Source: Tolypocladium sp. Sup5 PDA-1 (lineage: Eukaryota > Ascomycota > Sordariomycetes > Hypocreales > Ophiocordycipitaceae). Taken from it: a stretch of DNA of 64,000 nt. Each line of letters opens with the position of its first letter. Position 1 is the first letter of the stretch. The stretch lies in the NCBI GenBank assembly GCA_000750105.3, contig JPHH03000014.1, forward strand, positions 248,001-312,000. The letters are read 5' to 3'. The position numbers were made by a program, and so were the translations under genes. The notes under the pieces were generated by a model. The model made no database searches. It worked only from the letters and a program-made list of their open reading frames with translations, and had not been told where the DNA came from. Of this stretch, positions 42,641 to 55,627 are shown piece after piece.

Positions 42641-45600
42641 CGACGGCGAGATATGTAGCGAGAAATATTGTGTGGCCAGTTCGTCAAACTAGACAGGATG
42701 GGCAATTATACAGTCGCAGTCTTGGAAGCGGAAGTCTGGACATGGAAGAGCATTGTCATGCAGCATTGTAAAAGGCTTTCGCCACCGGCTGGTTTTTATC
42801 CGTTGATCTTAGGCTCTACCGTTTAAAAGTTCTTATGAATAGAAAGAGAAGGGTGTTATTACCAGACTCTTTATTGGTGGCGGACGTTATGAGTTCCATG
42901 TACAGGTGTTGCTCAGCCAGCACGGGAGGCCAACTCTGGACGGCCACAGGTATCTCTCAAATATCGCTCGCCAATCGCTGAAAACAAGTACGGAGTCTCG
43001 TAGAATAATATATAGAGTGCTAAAGGCAGAGTGATGAGGCCAACGATTGCAAAAACGCCCGAATCCCGAAAGTGTAAGCTGGAAATGCTTCAATGACTGC
43101 TAACAGACAATTGGCCGCATCATCTGGCAACAAAGAAGACACTCTCGAGTTATTTGCTTGAAGCAGCGGCTCCAGGTGCCGTAACCTGCCGGCGAGACTT
43201 AGATTGACGGTCTGAACCAAGGTCGTCTGGGACGTATTCGCAGGGCTTGTTCAGTCAAACGCATAACACAACCAAGGCTCGGCTGCCTGACGAGGGATGT
43301 ATGTCGTGCCCATGTAAGAGATTGCACTAATGCGTGAGTGAAGTCAGATCCCTGATGGATTTTCCGCTGGGGTGACTTGCACATCGTCAGTTCCGCCCCC
43401 GGGACAAGGACGAGGATCGGTGAACTCACCGGCACGTGGCTCGACAGGCCGGGCGAGGCGGCGTGACAAGCGCTGCCCATCAAGTACCTGGGCATTGAGT
43501 TGGTAAAGAAACCTGATACCCAAATGATGACAGCAGAGGGCTTAGCTGCGCTAGTACTTCGAAGAGTCCAGAATAAGCACTAAGCACCGGCATCCCGACG
43601 GCCCCACAAGGTCCGCTCCCGTCCGCTCGGGTCGGGTGCGTCCGGCCCGGATCCGCTTTACATCCGCTCGACACCACGGCATCGATGGAAGACACATCGG
43701 CGATGGAAGGTCATTGCTCACCATATCGCGGCAACCATGTGCATCTGAAGCACTTCTAGATTGGTTGGGTCTATAAGAATGAGGTAAAACATGCGTCTCT
43801 GCCTACGCAACCATGAATACATACGGCTGTGGCACCCGTAATTGCACAGCAGCGGACGGCTCCAACCACCTCGTGGACCACCTCTTCACCTTCCTCCTGC
43901 CCCAGAGTGAGCATCGACTATGGGAGTTGAGCGCGAGCCTGGCTGTGTTGGCAAGGGCTTTGCCTGTAATATCTCAGCGCGATCGGAAGTCGGCCGTGAG
44001 TGCCTGCTCAGCTGCTGGGCACTCCCTCCATGCATAAACAACACGCACCGAGCATGGAGTCAACGCCCCGTAATCTCCGTGCTTCTGGAATATTCATCGG
44101 TCTCGCCAGCAAAGGCATGGGCTGCCAGTATCCGCCGTGTATCGTATGCGCTCTTAGAATGCTGTGTCATGTGTCATTCATATCCCAGCGTTCATGCTTG
44201 TCCCCGAAACTCATCAGCTGCACATCTTCACCAGCGTCCCACCGCAAAACGCAACAAACTTTGCGTCGATCGCTCGTCGAAGCCGGTAATGCCTGATACG
44301 TGCTCGGATGCCTGCATCGTGCAAATCACCTGATCAGCGTCGCAAACCTGTCCCGTCTCGGGGTCGCTGAAACCGCCCCTGGATCGGGCCATGGACATCT
44401 GCAGCGATCGATGGAATGCCCGTTTCACCAGCAAACTCTCCGTACCGAGACGCCGGCGTGGGACGAGACTGGGAGATGTGCCGTCGCGGAACAAGGATCG
44501 AAGAGCAGAGACGAGGAAGAGTCGAATCACGCACCCAGTAACGTGCAAGTGCGCAGGTTTGAAGCCACAGCTCCCGACTGAGCGCCTTTTCTCAGCCTTG
44601 CAGGAATGGGTGTGCCGTGGCCTTTTCGGACCGACCCTGCAGGCTAAGGCCAGCCTCTTTGTGGAGGAGAGGGGAACAGACGCCTCTCTCCGCATTGTGA
44701 CGAGGGAAGTGGACCAACCACAGGGTCGTCCTAATTGTAACGGCCCTCGTTTCTTTTCATAGATGAATTTTAATGTTGGGGTTTGGCTTTGCAGGGAGAA
44801 GAGAACGAAGCGCAACAAGGGCCACAGTTATTCGCCAAGGACGGGTAGAGCCGTCAAAGTGACAGTGGAGGAGGCGGACGGTACGGACTACGGACCATAC
44901 TGTCTCATTGCAGGGCGCCGTGGCAGTCAGTCGTCATGCATGAAATAGGAGCGCAAGCCCTGGAGCTCCATGCTACTCGTACATAGCCCGTACAGTACTA
45001 CTCCGTACTACTTGGTATTGTGAGCGCAGAGCGGCGCACAGCAGGCACGGCGCCGCCGCATTTGGCTGGTCCCATCAGTCGCGGCAAGCAGGGAGGGACC
45101 GCTTCTGTGCCAGCGAGCTGTGATGGACAGACAGACGCAAAGTGAACCGGTCAAGAGACGGGCCCGTGTTGGTCGTGTATCATCGGTAGCCAGGTCTCGC
45201 CGAGCTGGCCTACACATTCTCGTGAGGAGAGAATGCGACTTTGACATGCAACTTTGCTGCCGCCCTCCCTCCGAGGCGGCATCGTTGTCTCCAGGCACGG
45301 CAGTTGCGCCGTCTCGCCGTCTGCCACCAGCAGCTTGACTGCCGCACAAGCGATTATTGGCAGGGGGCCGGCTGACAGTATCCTACTCGTATTCTCGGTT
45401 CCTCTGGTGGAGTGTCGCACGTGTGCTCTCCCGTGCCCGTGGATTCACGATTGCCGATCTGTTGCAGCGCATCGAGGCCGCAGGTGATCCACGCGCGCAG
45501 GACCACGGGGAATGTGCAAGGCCAGCAGTATTGCCGTATCCAGAACCTGGGTCCCAGTGATCTATGCCGATCAATTCAAGAAGCTAGACGGCTACCCGTT

Positions 45601-46500
45601 GCTGGCAGATCGAAGACAGCAATGAGGCGGGTCAGTTGATGTTGGTGGGACAGGCTCCCGTGTCCGTGACCAGGCGTCGGGTGCTGACGAAGCAGAAGCA
45701 CGGCTCGACATCAGTGCTGCGACCCAGCGAGCTGGCACTGCTGAAAGTCACCAACAAGAGGAGAGGGCGACATGTCGTTGTCTTGTGTTCAAAGGGAGCG
45801 CACTTGCGCTGGATGCGATTGGCGTGCTCGAGGGTCGGTGCCTCGTCCGCCAGCTGCAGACTAGGAGCTCGGGCATTCCAACGCCGGCAACAACAGCACC
45901 CGGACGGCTCCAAGGCGGGAGCAGAAGCAGATCTGGCTTCAATGCCGTCAGCGCCAGGAGATGTCGCTGTCAAGCACAGGGCCTGTCGAAGCTGGGAGCA
46001 TTTGCGTTGGACAAGGCGTCCGAGTCTGACCCCTAATACCTGTGGCCTGTTAGAAGCAGGCATTGGTGGCGTACTCGTATGGCTGGTGTGTTCTCGCCGT
46101 TTGGTGACTAGTGGAGCAGGATGGCATTGAGTGGTCGCACTGGAAGGTATCAGTGTTATTGCACCCTCAATGCGTTTCCTGGTGGATATTGGAGAGTGGC
46201 CAAGGTGCCCGTGCTCCTGCTCGTACTCCGTACAGTGTGCACAGACACGGTCTGTGGACGAGACTCGGCGGCAGAATTTCACAGGGGCTCAGCAGGGCGC
46301 CGCCTTTTGTGTGACAGGGTGGTACGGGGTGTCTACCTCTGGATGGCAGAGCAGTGCTGCCTGCAACAAGTGGCAACGGCGTGTCGTCGCTGGGCACCGC
46401 TGGCGGGCAAGCTGAGCCTCCCGGGCTCGCCGGCGTGATCGACCGTTAGGGGAATTCGCGTGCGTGTAGGATCGCACGGTACGACCGCGAGGATCCTAGG
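42641..46500. other. Gene-free region right of the transposon
   Basis: About 3.9 kb with no supported gene on either strand. Frames of 60-250 codons are compositionally random and carry no domain. TACGGAGTA-type motifs lie at 44999-45007 and 46224-46232. Confidence 0.5.
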
Positions 46501-47467
46501 TTGGAGCAGACAGTGCCTTCAGTGAATGCACACACGGACTACTATCACGCTGCACAGTGTGTCTGGTCTCTGCCACCCTCCCGCTCCTCCTGCCTCCACA
46601 TCACCACATCATCAGCCCAATTGGATGCGCTGCACCCGCGCCAGCCAGGTCGCCCTCTCGCTTCCCACATGCTGCGCCGTCCACTCACGATCTCTGGACG
46701 ACGCCAGGCTCATTTCTCATGGCCAACCTGGCTGGGGAACTGGCTGGGGCGTTCCCTCTTCTGGCCCGCCGCTCCGTGCTCACTCTGCGCATTCCTGCCT
46801 GGGCTTGGACTCGCAAAGTCGATCCCCCCGGCAGGCCACCACGCACTCCATCCCTCTCCCCGGCCGGCCCCCATGCTGAAGAAAACCCACCCGCGCCCAC
46901 TCTTTGCTCGCTGCGCTCGCTCTGTCTCCTCCATCCCCATCCACGTTGAAACCTCTGCCAGCGATCGACGACAGACCTGTGACGACTGCCGGGCTCCATC
47001 GTCGCCCTCTGCTTGCCCAGCGCAGCGTCCTTTGACCACGACGACGCTCTCCTGCAAATCGATTCTTGTCTCGTTCGGCCTTTTCGCTGCCCCCGGATTG
47101 CCCCGACGAACAGCCTTCGGCCCCCCGCGTTTGGGCCCGCTTGGAAAGGGCCGAATAACGCCTGCACGTCTGCAGACGCACACGGCGTCCCCCGTCTTCT
47201 CTCCCTGCTTCCAGGCCACGCGAGCTTGCGCCAGAGAGTCTAACTCTTGCAACCTCCCCGCAATATCCCCAAACTCTGGGACCCGTCCAAAGTCTCGTCT
47301 CGAGGCGGTATCGATAACCGCCTCTTCATATCTTTTCTCTTTCTCGCCCAGTCGTCGGTGCTACCCTCAGGCGACCGACGACCGCGCGCATCGAGAGGAG
47401 AGGCCGCCGAGAGATTCGGAGATTCGTCCTCTTGCCGGAAACACCAGTCCCCCGTCGTCCGCCCATC
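46501..47467 (+). promoter_or_regulatory. Promoter and long C/T-rich leader of the Zn2Cys6 gene
   Basis: About 1 kb of strongly C/T-rich sequence directly before the start codon, with many upstream ATGs in other frames. It reads as an unusually long fungal 5' leader. A 417-codon open frame that crosses it and continues over the start of the gene is not coding (see rejected items). Confidence 0.5.
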
Positions 47468-49720
47468 ATGGCCCAGGCCATCAAGAGGGCCTGCGACGCC
47501 TGCCATCGTCGCAAGGTCAAGTGCGACGGCGTCAACCCGTGCCGCAACTGCTCCTCCGCCCAGCTCTCGTGCACCTACAATGCCATTCCCCAGAAGAAGG
47601 GCCCCAAGGGCTCTCGAGCCAAGGTCATCAGCGAGTTGAGGGAGACGCAGCGACAGACCAGCCTCTCCGCCAAGGTCCAGAACCGAATGAACGGCATCGC
47701 CTGCCCTCCCGCGAACCCGAGCATGGGGCCCACGCCGGGCCTCCTGACCAGTGAACTCGTCAAGGAATGCGCCCAGTTCTTCTTCGACAACATGTACCCT
47801 CAGGCACCCATCCTCGACCGCCGGCAGTTTGAACAGCAGGTCCTGTACATGGAGCAGAACCGCGACGCATACTGCCTCATGACGTCGCTCTGCGCCTTCA
47901 TCATGCTTCAGCCGGGCATGTCCATGCCGCCGGGCGATCCCTACAACCTCGACATGGTGCCCGGCGCCAACATCATCTCCAGCCAGCTGCTCCTCGAGGA
48001 GACGCTACGTGTCCGCAAGGGCTACGAATACCTCGACTCCGTTACCCTCAACGCCCTCGCCACAAACTTCTTCATCTTCGGGTGCTACTATGGCCAGGAG
48101 ATGCACGAAAAGGCCTGGTACTACCTCCGCGAGGCCACGACAATGATTCACATGATTGGAATGAACAAGGAGGAATACTATATGCAGTTTGATGCCGCCG
48201 AATCCGCCCGCCACCGCAGGCTGTTCTGGCTCTTCTTTGTCACCGAACGGTGAGTGATGCGTCACCGCACCCTATCCCTCCTGCCGCGCCAAGATCCGCT
48301 GGCTCTAACATGTCCCCTTTCCACAGAGCATACGCCATTCAACGCCAGCGTCCCATTTCGCTCCAAGCCACAATTAACCTGCCTACTCTCGGCGACGACC
48401 CGAGTGATCCCCAAGCCCATCAACTCAACAGCTTTATCCTCCTCGTGAATCTGTACCGGCCATTCGATGACGCATTCACCGCAACATGGAGCAAGACCAA
48501 GGGCCACCTGTCTTCCCAGTACCTGAGTGGCTTGCAGAAGCAGCTGAATGATCTCGTCCAGTCGTACATCTGCCAGGACGCCAACTTCAACGATGTCCAC
48601 ACCAATCAGCAGTGGCTGAAGAGCACCGTCTGGCAACTGACCAGCGGTGTCGCCAACGGCGGCAGCGACGACTCCATGTCGTTTCAGTATCCCATGCACA
48701 TGTCCCGGGAGCTCGTCGTCAACATGGCTTCGCAGTTCCCTGTGCAGGTTGATCTCCTTGGCCCCGGATTGGTAAGTCCTGCAGTCTGAATAAACCGAGC
48801 GCCCCGCTGACGGGCCGTAACAGATTGAGAAACTGGTAGAGATGACTTCGTCCATGACCGAGTTCCTCTCCATGCAGGCCCCGTCGCGCGACCCGTTCGC
48901 CGTCGGCCCTCGTGAACACTTGAACCAGATCATATCCATGGTTGCCATGTCTCGCAACGGCGACCATCGCTTTCTACCATTGCTCATGAACAAGATGGGC
49001 GAGGTTCTCCCTCGGATCGCCAACCCCATGCTTCAGAACCCCCCCGAAAACTCCAACCTGGCCAACATCGACATCTTTGACGGCTTCGGCAACGCGGGCA
49101 TGGCTCAGCCGCCGAACCAGATGCACATGCCCATGGGCGCCGACTATGATCGAAAGTTTTCCGTCGAGGACTACGAGAAGAAATACAATATGGAAATGAA
49201 TGGGACCACTCCGGAGTCTGCCACGAATTCCAACAACTCCAATGGGTCGCCGTCTATGCCGCAGCAAGGCTCGTCAGATATGAACGGGTCATTCGTCAGC
49301 TCCCCAGGCATCATGTCCCCAGGCATGGATTACCCCCACGGCATGAACGGGTTTGGCTGTAACGCGATGTCGGAAATGGTCATGAGCCCAATGGGCGACT
49401 CTTCTCAATCAAGTTCAATGAACCCATCCCAGGGGCAGCACCAGCATACAACCCCTGGCGGGCACGACGGCATATCGCAACACACAAATGGAATGACCCC
49501 GCAAAATATGCGCTCCCAGGGCATGGGCACGCCGTCGCATCCGATGAACTTTCGTCAACCGCCGCAGAGACAAAGCGGCTTCCACGTGCCACCAGCCCCG
49601 CCGCAGTTGCACCATGTAGGCGAGTTTCACGGACTGCTAAGAACAGGCTCGGACGGGAGCACTTCAATAATGCAGGTAAACCCAATGAGTGGCGACATTG
49701 ACTTTGGGGCCATGAGATGA
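47468..49720 (+). CDS. Zn2Cys6 transcription factor, N-terminal zinc cluster
   Basis: Putative transcriptional regulator. Three exons (47468-48249, 48327-48771, 48824-49720; introns of 77 and 52 nt) give 707 aa. The zinc cluster is right at the N-terminus: CDACHRRKVKCDGVNPCRNC, then a sixth Cys in LSCTYN. A basic linker (KKGPKGSRAK) follows, likely for nuclear import. The fungal transcription factor (MHR) region spans about residues 85-430, with typical segments such as YYLREATTMIHMIGM and HRRLFWLFFVTERAYAIQ. The C-terminal ~270 residues are Met/Pro/Ser/Gln-rich and probably disordered. The N-terminal pattern resembles factors often annotated as Suc1/maltose-type sugar-utilisation activators; that link is from memory and weak. 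Confidence 0.92.
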
Positions 49721-50704
49721 GAGAGCTCCCCGTCCATGAAGCTGTTGAATCCCCATACCTCATGAGCCTCTTGACGACTGGTGCGTCAAGAGGAGGAAAC
49801 GGAGGATTTCCACCTTGTATTTTTATCCCGTCCTTCGCTTCCTTTTCTTTTCCTTTCCTTTGTTCAGGAGGTCCAGCTCGGGCATGGCTACGACCTGACG
49901 AAGGTGGCGGACGTGATTGGAGACGGCTGCTCCCCCTTCAGCAGTGCTGAGCAGACGGAGTGGCGTTGTTTGGCTTGAAAAGTTGGCCTGTAGGGGTTTT
50001 CCTTTTGCCGACTTGGCTCAAACCGCGCGGATCTTTTACCCAACAACCGGCGGGATGCATGGAGGGAGTCTGTTTTGGATTGCAACGGCGATGCAGGAGT
50101 TGATGTGAAACAGATCTACAAGACTGGATGGACCTGAAGGTTTTGAATGCGACGATATGGCCGAGTGATGGCTTTGAGACTAGCGTCGCGCGATGAGTTG
50201 GCCGACGATCTCCCTCTTCGCTGTATCGCATTCAGGATAGCAATTTAGATGGCAGAATTGAAACAACTTATAGAAGCACATCAACCAGAGTGCCTTGATT
50301 GAGCTGTAATGCCGACTGTACATTTTGATTCGTGAGGGGAGCTGTACGTCTGGCGCTAGGTGTGGTCAAGACTCTGAAGGCGCCCCCGAGATGCCCCCTC
50401 AGTATGTTTTGACAGGCCGTCGTGAAGACTTGTCCATCACTTGCAGAGGCGCATGGCTTCTCATCATTTTGTCATCGTCAAATTCAGGACATCATACCTA
50501 CTTGCGTCAGTGAACACGGCTTGCGGCCAACGCGCGTCACCTCGAGGGGTATCTCATCTCGGTCACAACACCAAGCCTTTGATATACGCCGAACCAGCCG
50601 CCATCCTTGCTATGCGCCCAACCCCCCCAGACATTATCCCCTAATACTTGCACTCCATTTTCGAAAGGGCTTCACACATGATGAAGAACCAGTCAAGCAT
50701 GGCC
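49721..50704. other. Convergent 3' region
   Basis: 3' flanks of the Zn2Cys6 gene (+) and the lipase gene (-). No gene was recognised. Confidence 0.6.
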
Positions 50705-52613
50705 TCATCGCCTCTTGGCCGTCACGGCGCCCACGGCCAGGACCTCGACCCGCGCAGCGTACAGGCTCATGAGGTGGCATACGGGGTCGCCCCAGATGAC
50801 GCCGCGGAGCTGGTCTTCGTGGCACGTCGTGGCCACGACGCCCTCATCGAGGCGCTGCTTGACGGTCTTGCGGTCCGCGGGCGGGGCGTGCGGGAAGCCG
50901 CTACGGAGAACGACAATGCGGCCGGCGTTGCGGAGGGTCGCGGCGGGGACTGGCCACGACACGGGGGCGGCCCGCGAGCTGGGCTTGTCGGGTTTCTTGA
51001 GTCTTTCGCGGGGCTTTGAAAATGGTAGTGGTGATGAAGTTGCTGCGGGTGGAGGAGGAGGGCTGGCGAGGAGCTCGAGGAGGCTCCTGACGTAGGCCTT
51101 GTCGGCCAGCACCACGGGATCGCCCTCGTTGACGAAGCTCAGGAACAGACTCTTGCGCAGCTCCGGCCGGTCGGGTTTGGCGAGAGGCAGAAGGCTCACG
51201 GGGGGCGTGCCAAACGTCACGCAGTGGACCCTCTTGAAGCACCCCGTCAGGGCGTTGAGCTCGCTCTCGGCCGCGGGGCTCACGGCGAGCATGTGCATGT
51301 ACAAAAGAGCGGCAACGGCGCCACCGGCCGAGTGGCCCGTGATGAGGAGGCTGTAGGCGGCACGGCCGGGGTCCTCGCGGAGCATCTGGCGCAGGCGGCG
51401 CGCGACAGGGCGGACCATGCTACGCGCGACGGACAGGAAGCCGGCGTGGCAGGCGTTGCCCTGGTCGTCGAGGAAGCGTGTGGGCGGCGCGGGCTCGGAG
51501 CGCAGGTTTACGGCCCAGTCCATGAAGGAGGCGGTGCCACGGATGGCGAAGACGATGGTGTTGGCGTGGTCGGCGGGCACAGACTTGATGGTCATGGCCT
51601 TGGAGCCGGTGAGCCAGTCCGAGGGGACGTGGGCATGGCGTTCGGGGCCCGTCGGTGAGGAGTAGACGCGGTGCGAGTGCTGAGCGGCGAGGCAGAGGAG
51701 AGGCCAGGTGGGCATGTACCTGCAGAGCATCTGACGTTAGCTTCATGGCCTTTTGGCGGCTGGCTGGAGGCGATACAGGGCGATGGAGGAAGTGGAGAGC
51801 ATACAAGGCGAGGGGAGGCAGGTTCAGGGGTAGCCTCGAGTTGGCATAGAGGTCGACCTTGGAAAAGTAGTTGCCTGATACGACAGCAGCGGCGACGTCG
51901 GACGTTTGCAGCATTCGGGGATCGGCATGGCTAGGGGGGCGTTTCTTGGAGGAGGATGGTTTCTTGCGGCTGCTGAAGCCCCGTGATCGATCGGTGGACG
52001 ACGGCTGGTCTGGAGGAGGTGAAGCCGAGAGCCTGAGCTGAGATTGAGAAGGCTGCGGCGTGGACTGGCACATGAAGAGGTCCCTCTCGTCCCCCGCGTA
52101 CCGCTCACGGTCGATGAGGGTCATGACATCGTCAAAGCGTCCGCATATATCGTTGTACACTGCATCCGTCGAGCCATGGAGCGGCGTGTCAAGGCCGTCA
52201 CTGCTACGACCGAGGTCGACCATGGATCCAGTCCACCGTCCCAGACTGGAGCCACTTCCCTGGATACCCTGCTGTGGCTGCGGATACTGCGGCTGGCAGG
52301 CTCCGATGTAGTAGTGCTGGTGGTGGTGGTTCACCACGACTTGAGGTTGATACTGTGGACCGGGAGCGGCGCCCGGAGGGGCGCCCGGAGCCAGTGGTCC
52401 CCATCCCGGAGACGGGGCAGCGCCGAACTGCGGCTGGGAGAAGGCGACATAGGGATTCGAGCACGGGGCGTTTACTGCAGGAGCAGCCGTCGCGGGACGC
52501 GCGGGGAGGGCAGGGGACGAGGGCGTGTAGAAGACGTTGGGGGGATCCGCCAGAGACGGTCGTTGCTGGCGCTTGGCCGCCTTGTTGGAGCTGTCGCGGG
52601 TGAAGAAGCCCAT
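50705..52613 (-). CDS. Class 3 (fungal) lipase-like alpha/beta hydrolase
   Basis: Predicted serine esterase or lipase. Two exons (51777-52613 and 50705-51730; a 46-nt intron with GTATCG donor, GCTAAC branch site and GTCAG acceptor) give 620 aa. The N-terminal ~240 residues are Pro/Gln/Ser-rich and disordered; they contain HHHQHYY and a Lys/Ser stretch (RKKPSSSKKRPP). The hydrolase domain follows. An oxyanion-type region reads FAIRGTASFMDW and the nucleophile elbow GHSAGG holds Ser (about 413). VTFGTPPVS and VNEGDPVVLADK follow, with the likely acidic residue in EGDPVV, and the likely His is in VCHLMSLY. There is no signal peptide, so it is probably intracellular rather than a secreted lipase. 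Its substrate is unknown. It is divergent from the DHA2-type transporter gene. Confidence 0.88.
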
Positions 52614-53492
52614 TGTGCAGCGGGAGTGGTCATGTCACGCCCAAACTCCAGGCTGCGAAGTGGGTGCCGACACGAAGAAAGACGCGGCGGCGGCGGCATA
52701 ACCTCTACTGGTCCCGGCTTGAAGCAAGGTGAGTCGATGACGATGCAAAGGACAGAGACGTGAGTGAGGGTTGGCGTTTACCGAAGCACGGTATTGAGTT
52801 TCCTGCCTCAGGCACCTCGCCCCATATAGAGCGAGCGTCCTATACGGAGTAGGAGACCTCTAGTCCGTAGTTCCCTCCTCATACGTAGCTTTCCATAGCT
52901 CATAAATACTAAGCTCTTTCACGCCTGTCAAGCACATGAATCCAGCGTCCGTCCGCCGCTTGCCCCAGGGCCCACGGTCCACCATTCGGCTCCGATTCCA
53001 GCTGCCGGGGGGGGGGGGGGGGGGGGGCCTGTAGCCGGCCGCTTCAGCGCTGTGATTCGCTGCCGCGGGTGCCTGCTCAGCCCCCGATGTGCCTGGGAGC
53101 GACGAATAGCGACTTGGAGTTGGCCGTCGAGGACGATAGGGGCCACTGGGCCAGAGTGGCCAAAGGCTTGGGGCATGCGAGGACCCCGTTCAGCTGCGAA
53201 CCTACTCGTAGTCGTACATCCGACCCCTGATGACGTGAGACGGGCCGGTCCAACGCCGAACCCCGATGGATCACAGATGTGGCTCACTCCACATTCAACA
53301 ACTTTCTTGGCTCAACCACCGAGCAAGCCGTTCGGCTGCAATGCCCATGGCATGATATAAAGGGGACATGCTTCCCTTTCAGCCTGCAATGAAGCAACCG
53401 AAACGTTTTCTGGTGGTCCAGGCTCCCGACCGCTACCTGTTCTCAGTTCTCAGTTCTTACCACTCCAAGCAAGGCCCCGAGATGCCAGACCC
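52614..53492. promoter_or_regulatory. Divergent promoter region lipase / MFS exporter
   Basis: 0.88 kb. It contains a TACGGAGTA motif at 52843-52851 and a run of 21 G at 53007-53027. No coding sequence was recognised. Confidence 0.5.
53007..53027. repeat. Poly-G tract (21 G)
   Basis: An uninterrupted G run in the lipase/MFS intergenic region. Such a run is rare and error-prone to sequence; it could fold as a G-quadruplex. Confidence 0.85.
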
Positions 53493-55449
53493 ATGATATC
53501 ACCATTCACCATGTCACAGACGATTGTCCAAATACCATGCCTCAGCATCCGAGAGCCCATCCAGCAGGCACCGCCCGGTGATGGCAGCTCGGCCGTCACC
53601 GCAGCAGCAGCCGCCGCCGCCCCGTCGGCTTCTCGTCGCTCGCACGCCCAGCTCGCAGCCGTCATGGCCTGCCTCTGCGCGTGCGTCTTCGTCTCGGCCC
53701 TCGACGTCACCATCGTCACGACGGCGCTGCCCACCATGGCCGGCCACTTCGCCTCGCCGTCGGGCTACACCTGGATCGGCACGGGCTTCATCCTCGCGCA
53801 CACGGCCGGCACGCCGCTCTGGGGCCGCCTCGCCGACATCTGGGGCCGCAAGCCCGTGCTGCTCGCCGCCAACGCCGTCTTCCTGGCCGGCAGCCTGGCC
53901 TGCGCCCTCGTCGACGACCTGCGCGCCTTCGTCGCCGCCAGGGCGGTGCAGGGGCTCGGCGCGGGCGGCATGCAGACGCTGGTCAACATCTGCATCAGCG
54001 ACATGTTCTCGCAGCGGGACCGCGGCGTGTACTACGGGCTGACGTCGGTAGTGTGGGCGGTTGCGAGCGGCGTTGGGCCGGTCATGGGCGGCGTCTTTAC
54101 CGGCAAGCTGAGGTGGGCAGCCTACCGTACCTCGGTTCCGTGGGATGGACCGTGTGCTGATGATGCATTTGCAGCTGGCGGTGGTGCTTCTGGATCAACC
54201 GTAAGAACCTATCTATACTGCGAGTCTGCGGCTTATACGCAGCGTAGGTATGCTGACGCCACGACCAGTCCCCATCACCGGCAGCGTCTTCCTTATCCTC
54301 TTCTTCACCCTCCAGCTGCCCTCGCCCAACACGCCCATCCGCGCGGGCCTCAAGGCCATCGACTGGACGGGCAGCCTTCTCGTCGTCGGGGGCACCCTCA
54401 TGCTCCTCCTCGGCCTCTACCTCGGCGGTGTCTACGACCCGTGGCACTCGGCGACCGTCGTCTGCCTCATCCTCTTCGGCTTCGTTGCGGGGGGCCTGCT
54501 CGTGCTCAACGAGTGGAAGCTCGCTACGTACCCCGTGATACCGATGCACCTGTTCCGGACTGTCTCGTCCGCGGCGGCGTACGCGCTGTGCTTCCTCCAC
54601 GCGTTCGTCTTCCTCGGCGTGGCGTACTACCTGCCGCTGTACTTTCAAGCCGTGCTCCTCGCGAGCCCGCTCACGTCGGGCGTGTATCTGCTGCCGTTCA
54701 TCCTGTCGTCGAGCTTCTCGGCGGCGTTGACTGGCGTGTACATTCAGAAGACGGGGAGGTATATGCCCGCCATCTACTGCGGACTCGTCCTCATGACGCT
54801 CGGGATCGGACTGCTCATCAACGTCGGCGTCGACAAGGACTGGGCCAGGCTCGTTGTTTTCCAGATCATCGGCGGCACTGGCGTGGGCATGAACTTTGAA
54901 GGCCCGCTGCTCGCTGTGCAGGCCGTGGTGCCGTCCCGCGATGTCGCGGCCGCGACGACTACCATGGGCTTCGTGAGGACCATCGCGACGGCCATCTCCG
55001 TCGTCATCGGCGGCGTCGTGTTCCAGAACGAGATGAACAACAAGAAGCAAGTCCTCGTGGGCAAGCTCGGGACCGAGCTTGCGAGCAGCTTCGACGGCAT
55101 GAGGGCCTCGGCAAACGTGGAGATGGTCAAAACGCTCCCACCGGCGCAGCAGATGGTCGCCAGGACGGCGTTTTACGAGTCCATGAGGACAATGTGGATC
55201 GTTGTATGTTATATGCGGGGCACGTCTAGTTCTGAAGCGGAACCAAAGCGCTGACTCTCTTTGCAGTACGTTGCAGTCTCCGCGGTGGCCATGCTCTGCG
55301 GCTTTTTGATCCGCGGGCATCACTTGAGCAAGGAGCACCAGGAGGCGGTGCTTGGGCTGGACAGGCGGGATGGGGATGAGGTGGTGAGGGCTGGGCAAGC
55401 CGATGCCCTTTCGGGGCATGAGATGAATCATGTGTCGAGAAGAGCATAA
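53493..55449 (+). CDS. MFS exporter, DHA2 (14-TM) drug:H+ antiporter type
   Basis: Proton-driven exporter of toxic compounds or metabolites in the plasma membrane. Four exons (53493-54112, 54175-54200, 54269-55203, 55267-55449; introns of 62, 68 and 63 nt) give 587 aa, the usual length of 14-helix carriers. The second exon is only 26 nt and codes SWRWCFWIN, the hallmark segment of this subfamily before LP in the next exon. Motif A is seen in GRLADIWGRKP (loop 2-3), motif C-like GVGPVMGG in helix 5, and an acidic residue with Asp in ALDVTIV (helix 1). An Ala-rich cytoplasmic N-terminus precedes helix 1. The start could also be the next Met (MSQTIV, 53511). It is not in a biosynthetic cluster, so the substrate is open. 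Confidence 0.92.
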
Positions 55450-55627
55450 ATCGTGACCCGGTGCTGGAGGCCGGGGCGAGTGGCCCAGTTGTAGCAAACT
55501 GGTTTCCCCCTGAAATTGTGGCTTGAGTCCCCGGCATACTGACCATGATTTCTGTATTGTAGGTTTTTTCCGAATATGGACGTTGTCTTTAATGCTCATA
55601 CAACTTGGAGCCATGCCTCTACCGCCA

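Noticed and set aside
46501..47754. Open frame of 417 codons across the leader of the Zn2Cys6 gene
   Set aside because: It has no ATG at its start, is composed of Pro/Ser/Arg/His-rich low-complexity sequence, and overlaps the true zinc-cluster exon in another frame.
54097..55614. 505-codon antisense frame over the MFS exporter
   Set aside because: Charged, His/Asp/Glu/Arg-rich composition with no domain; it mirrors the codon use of the sense gene.
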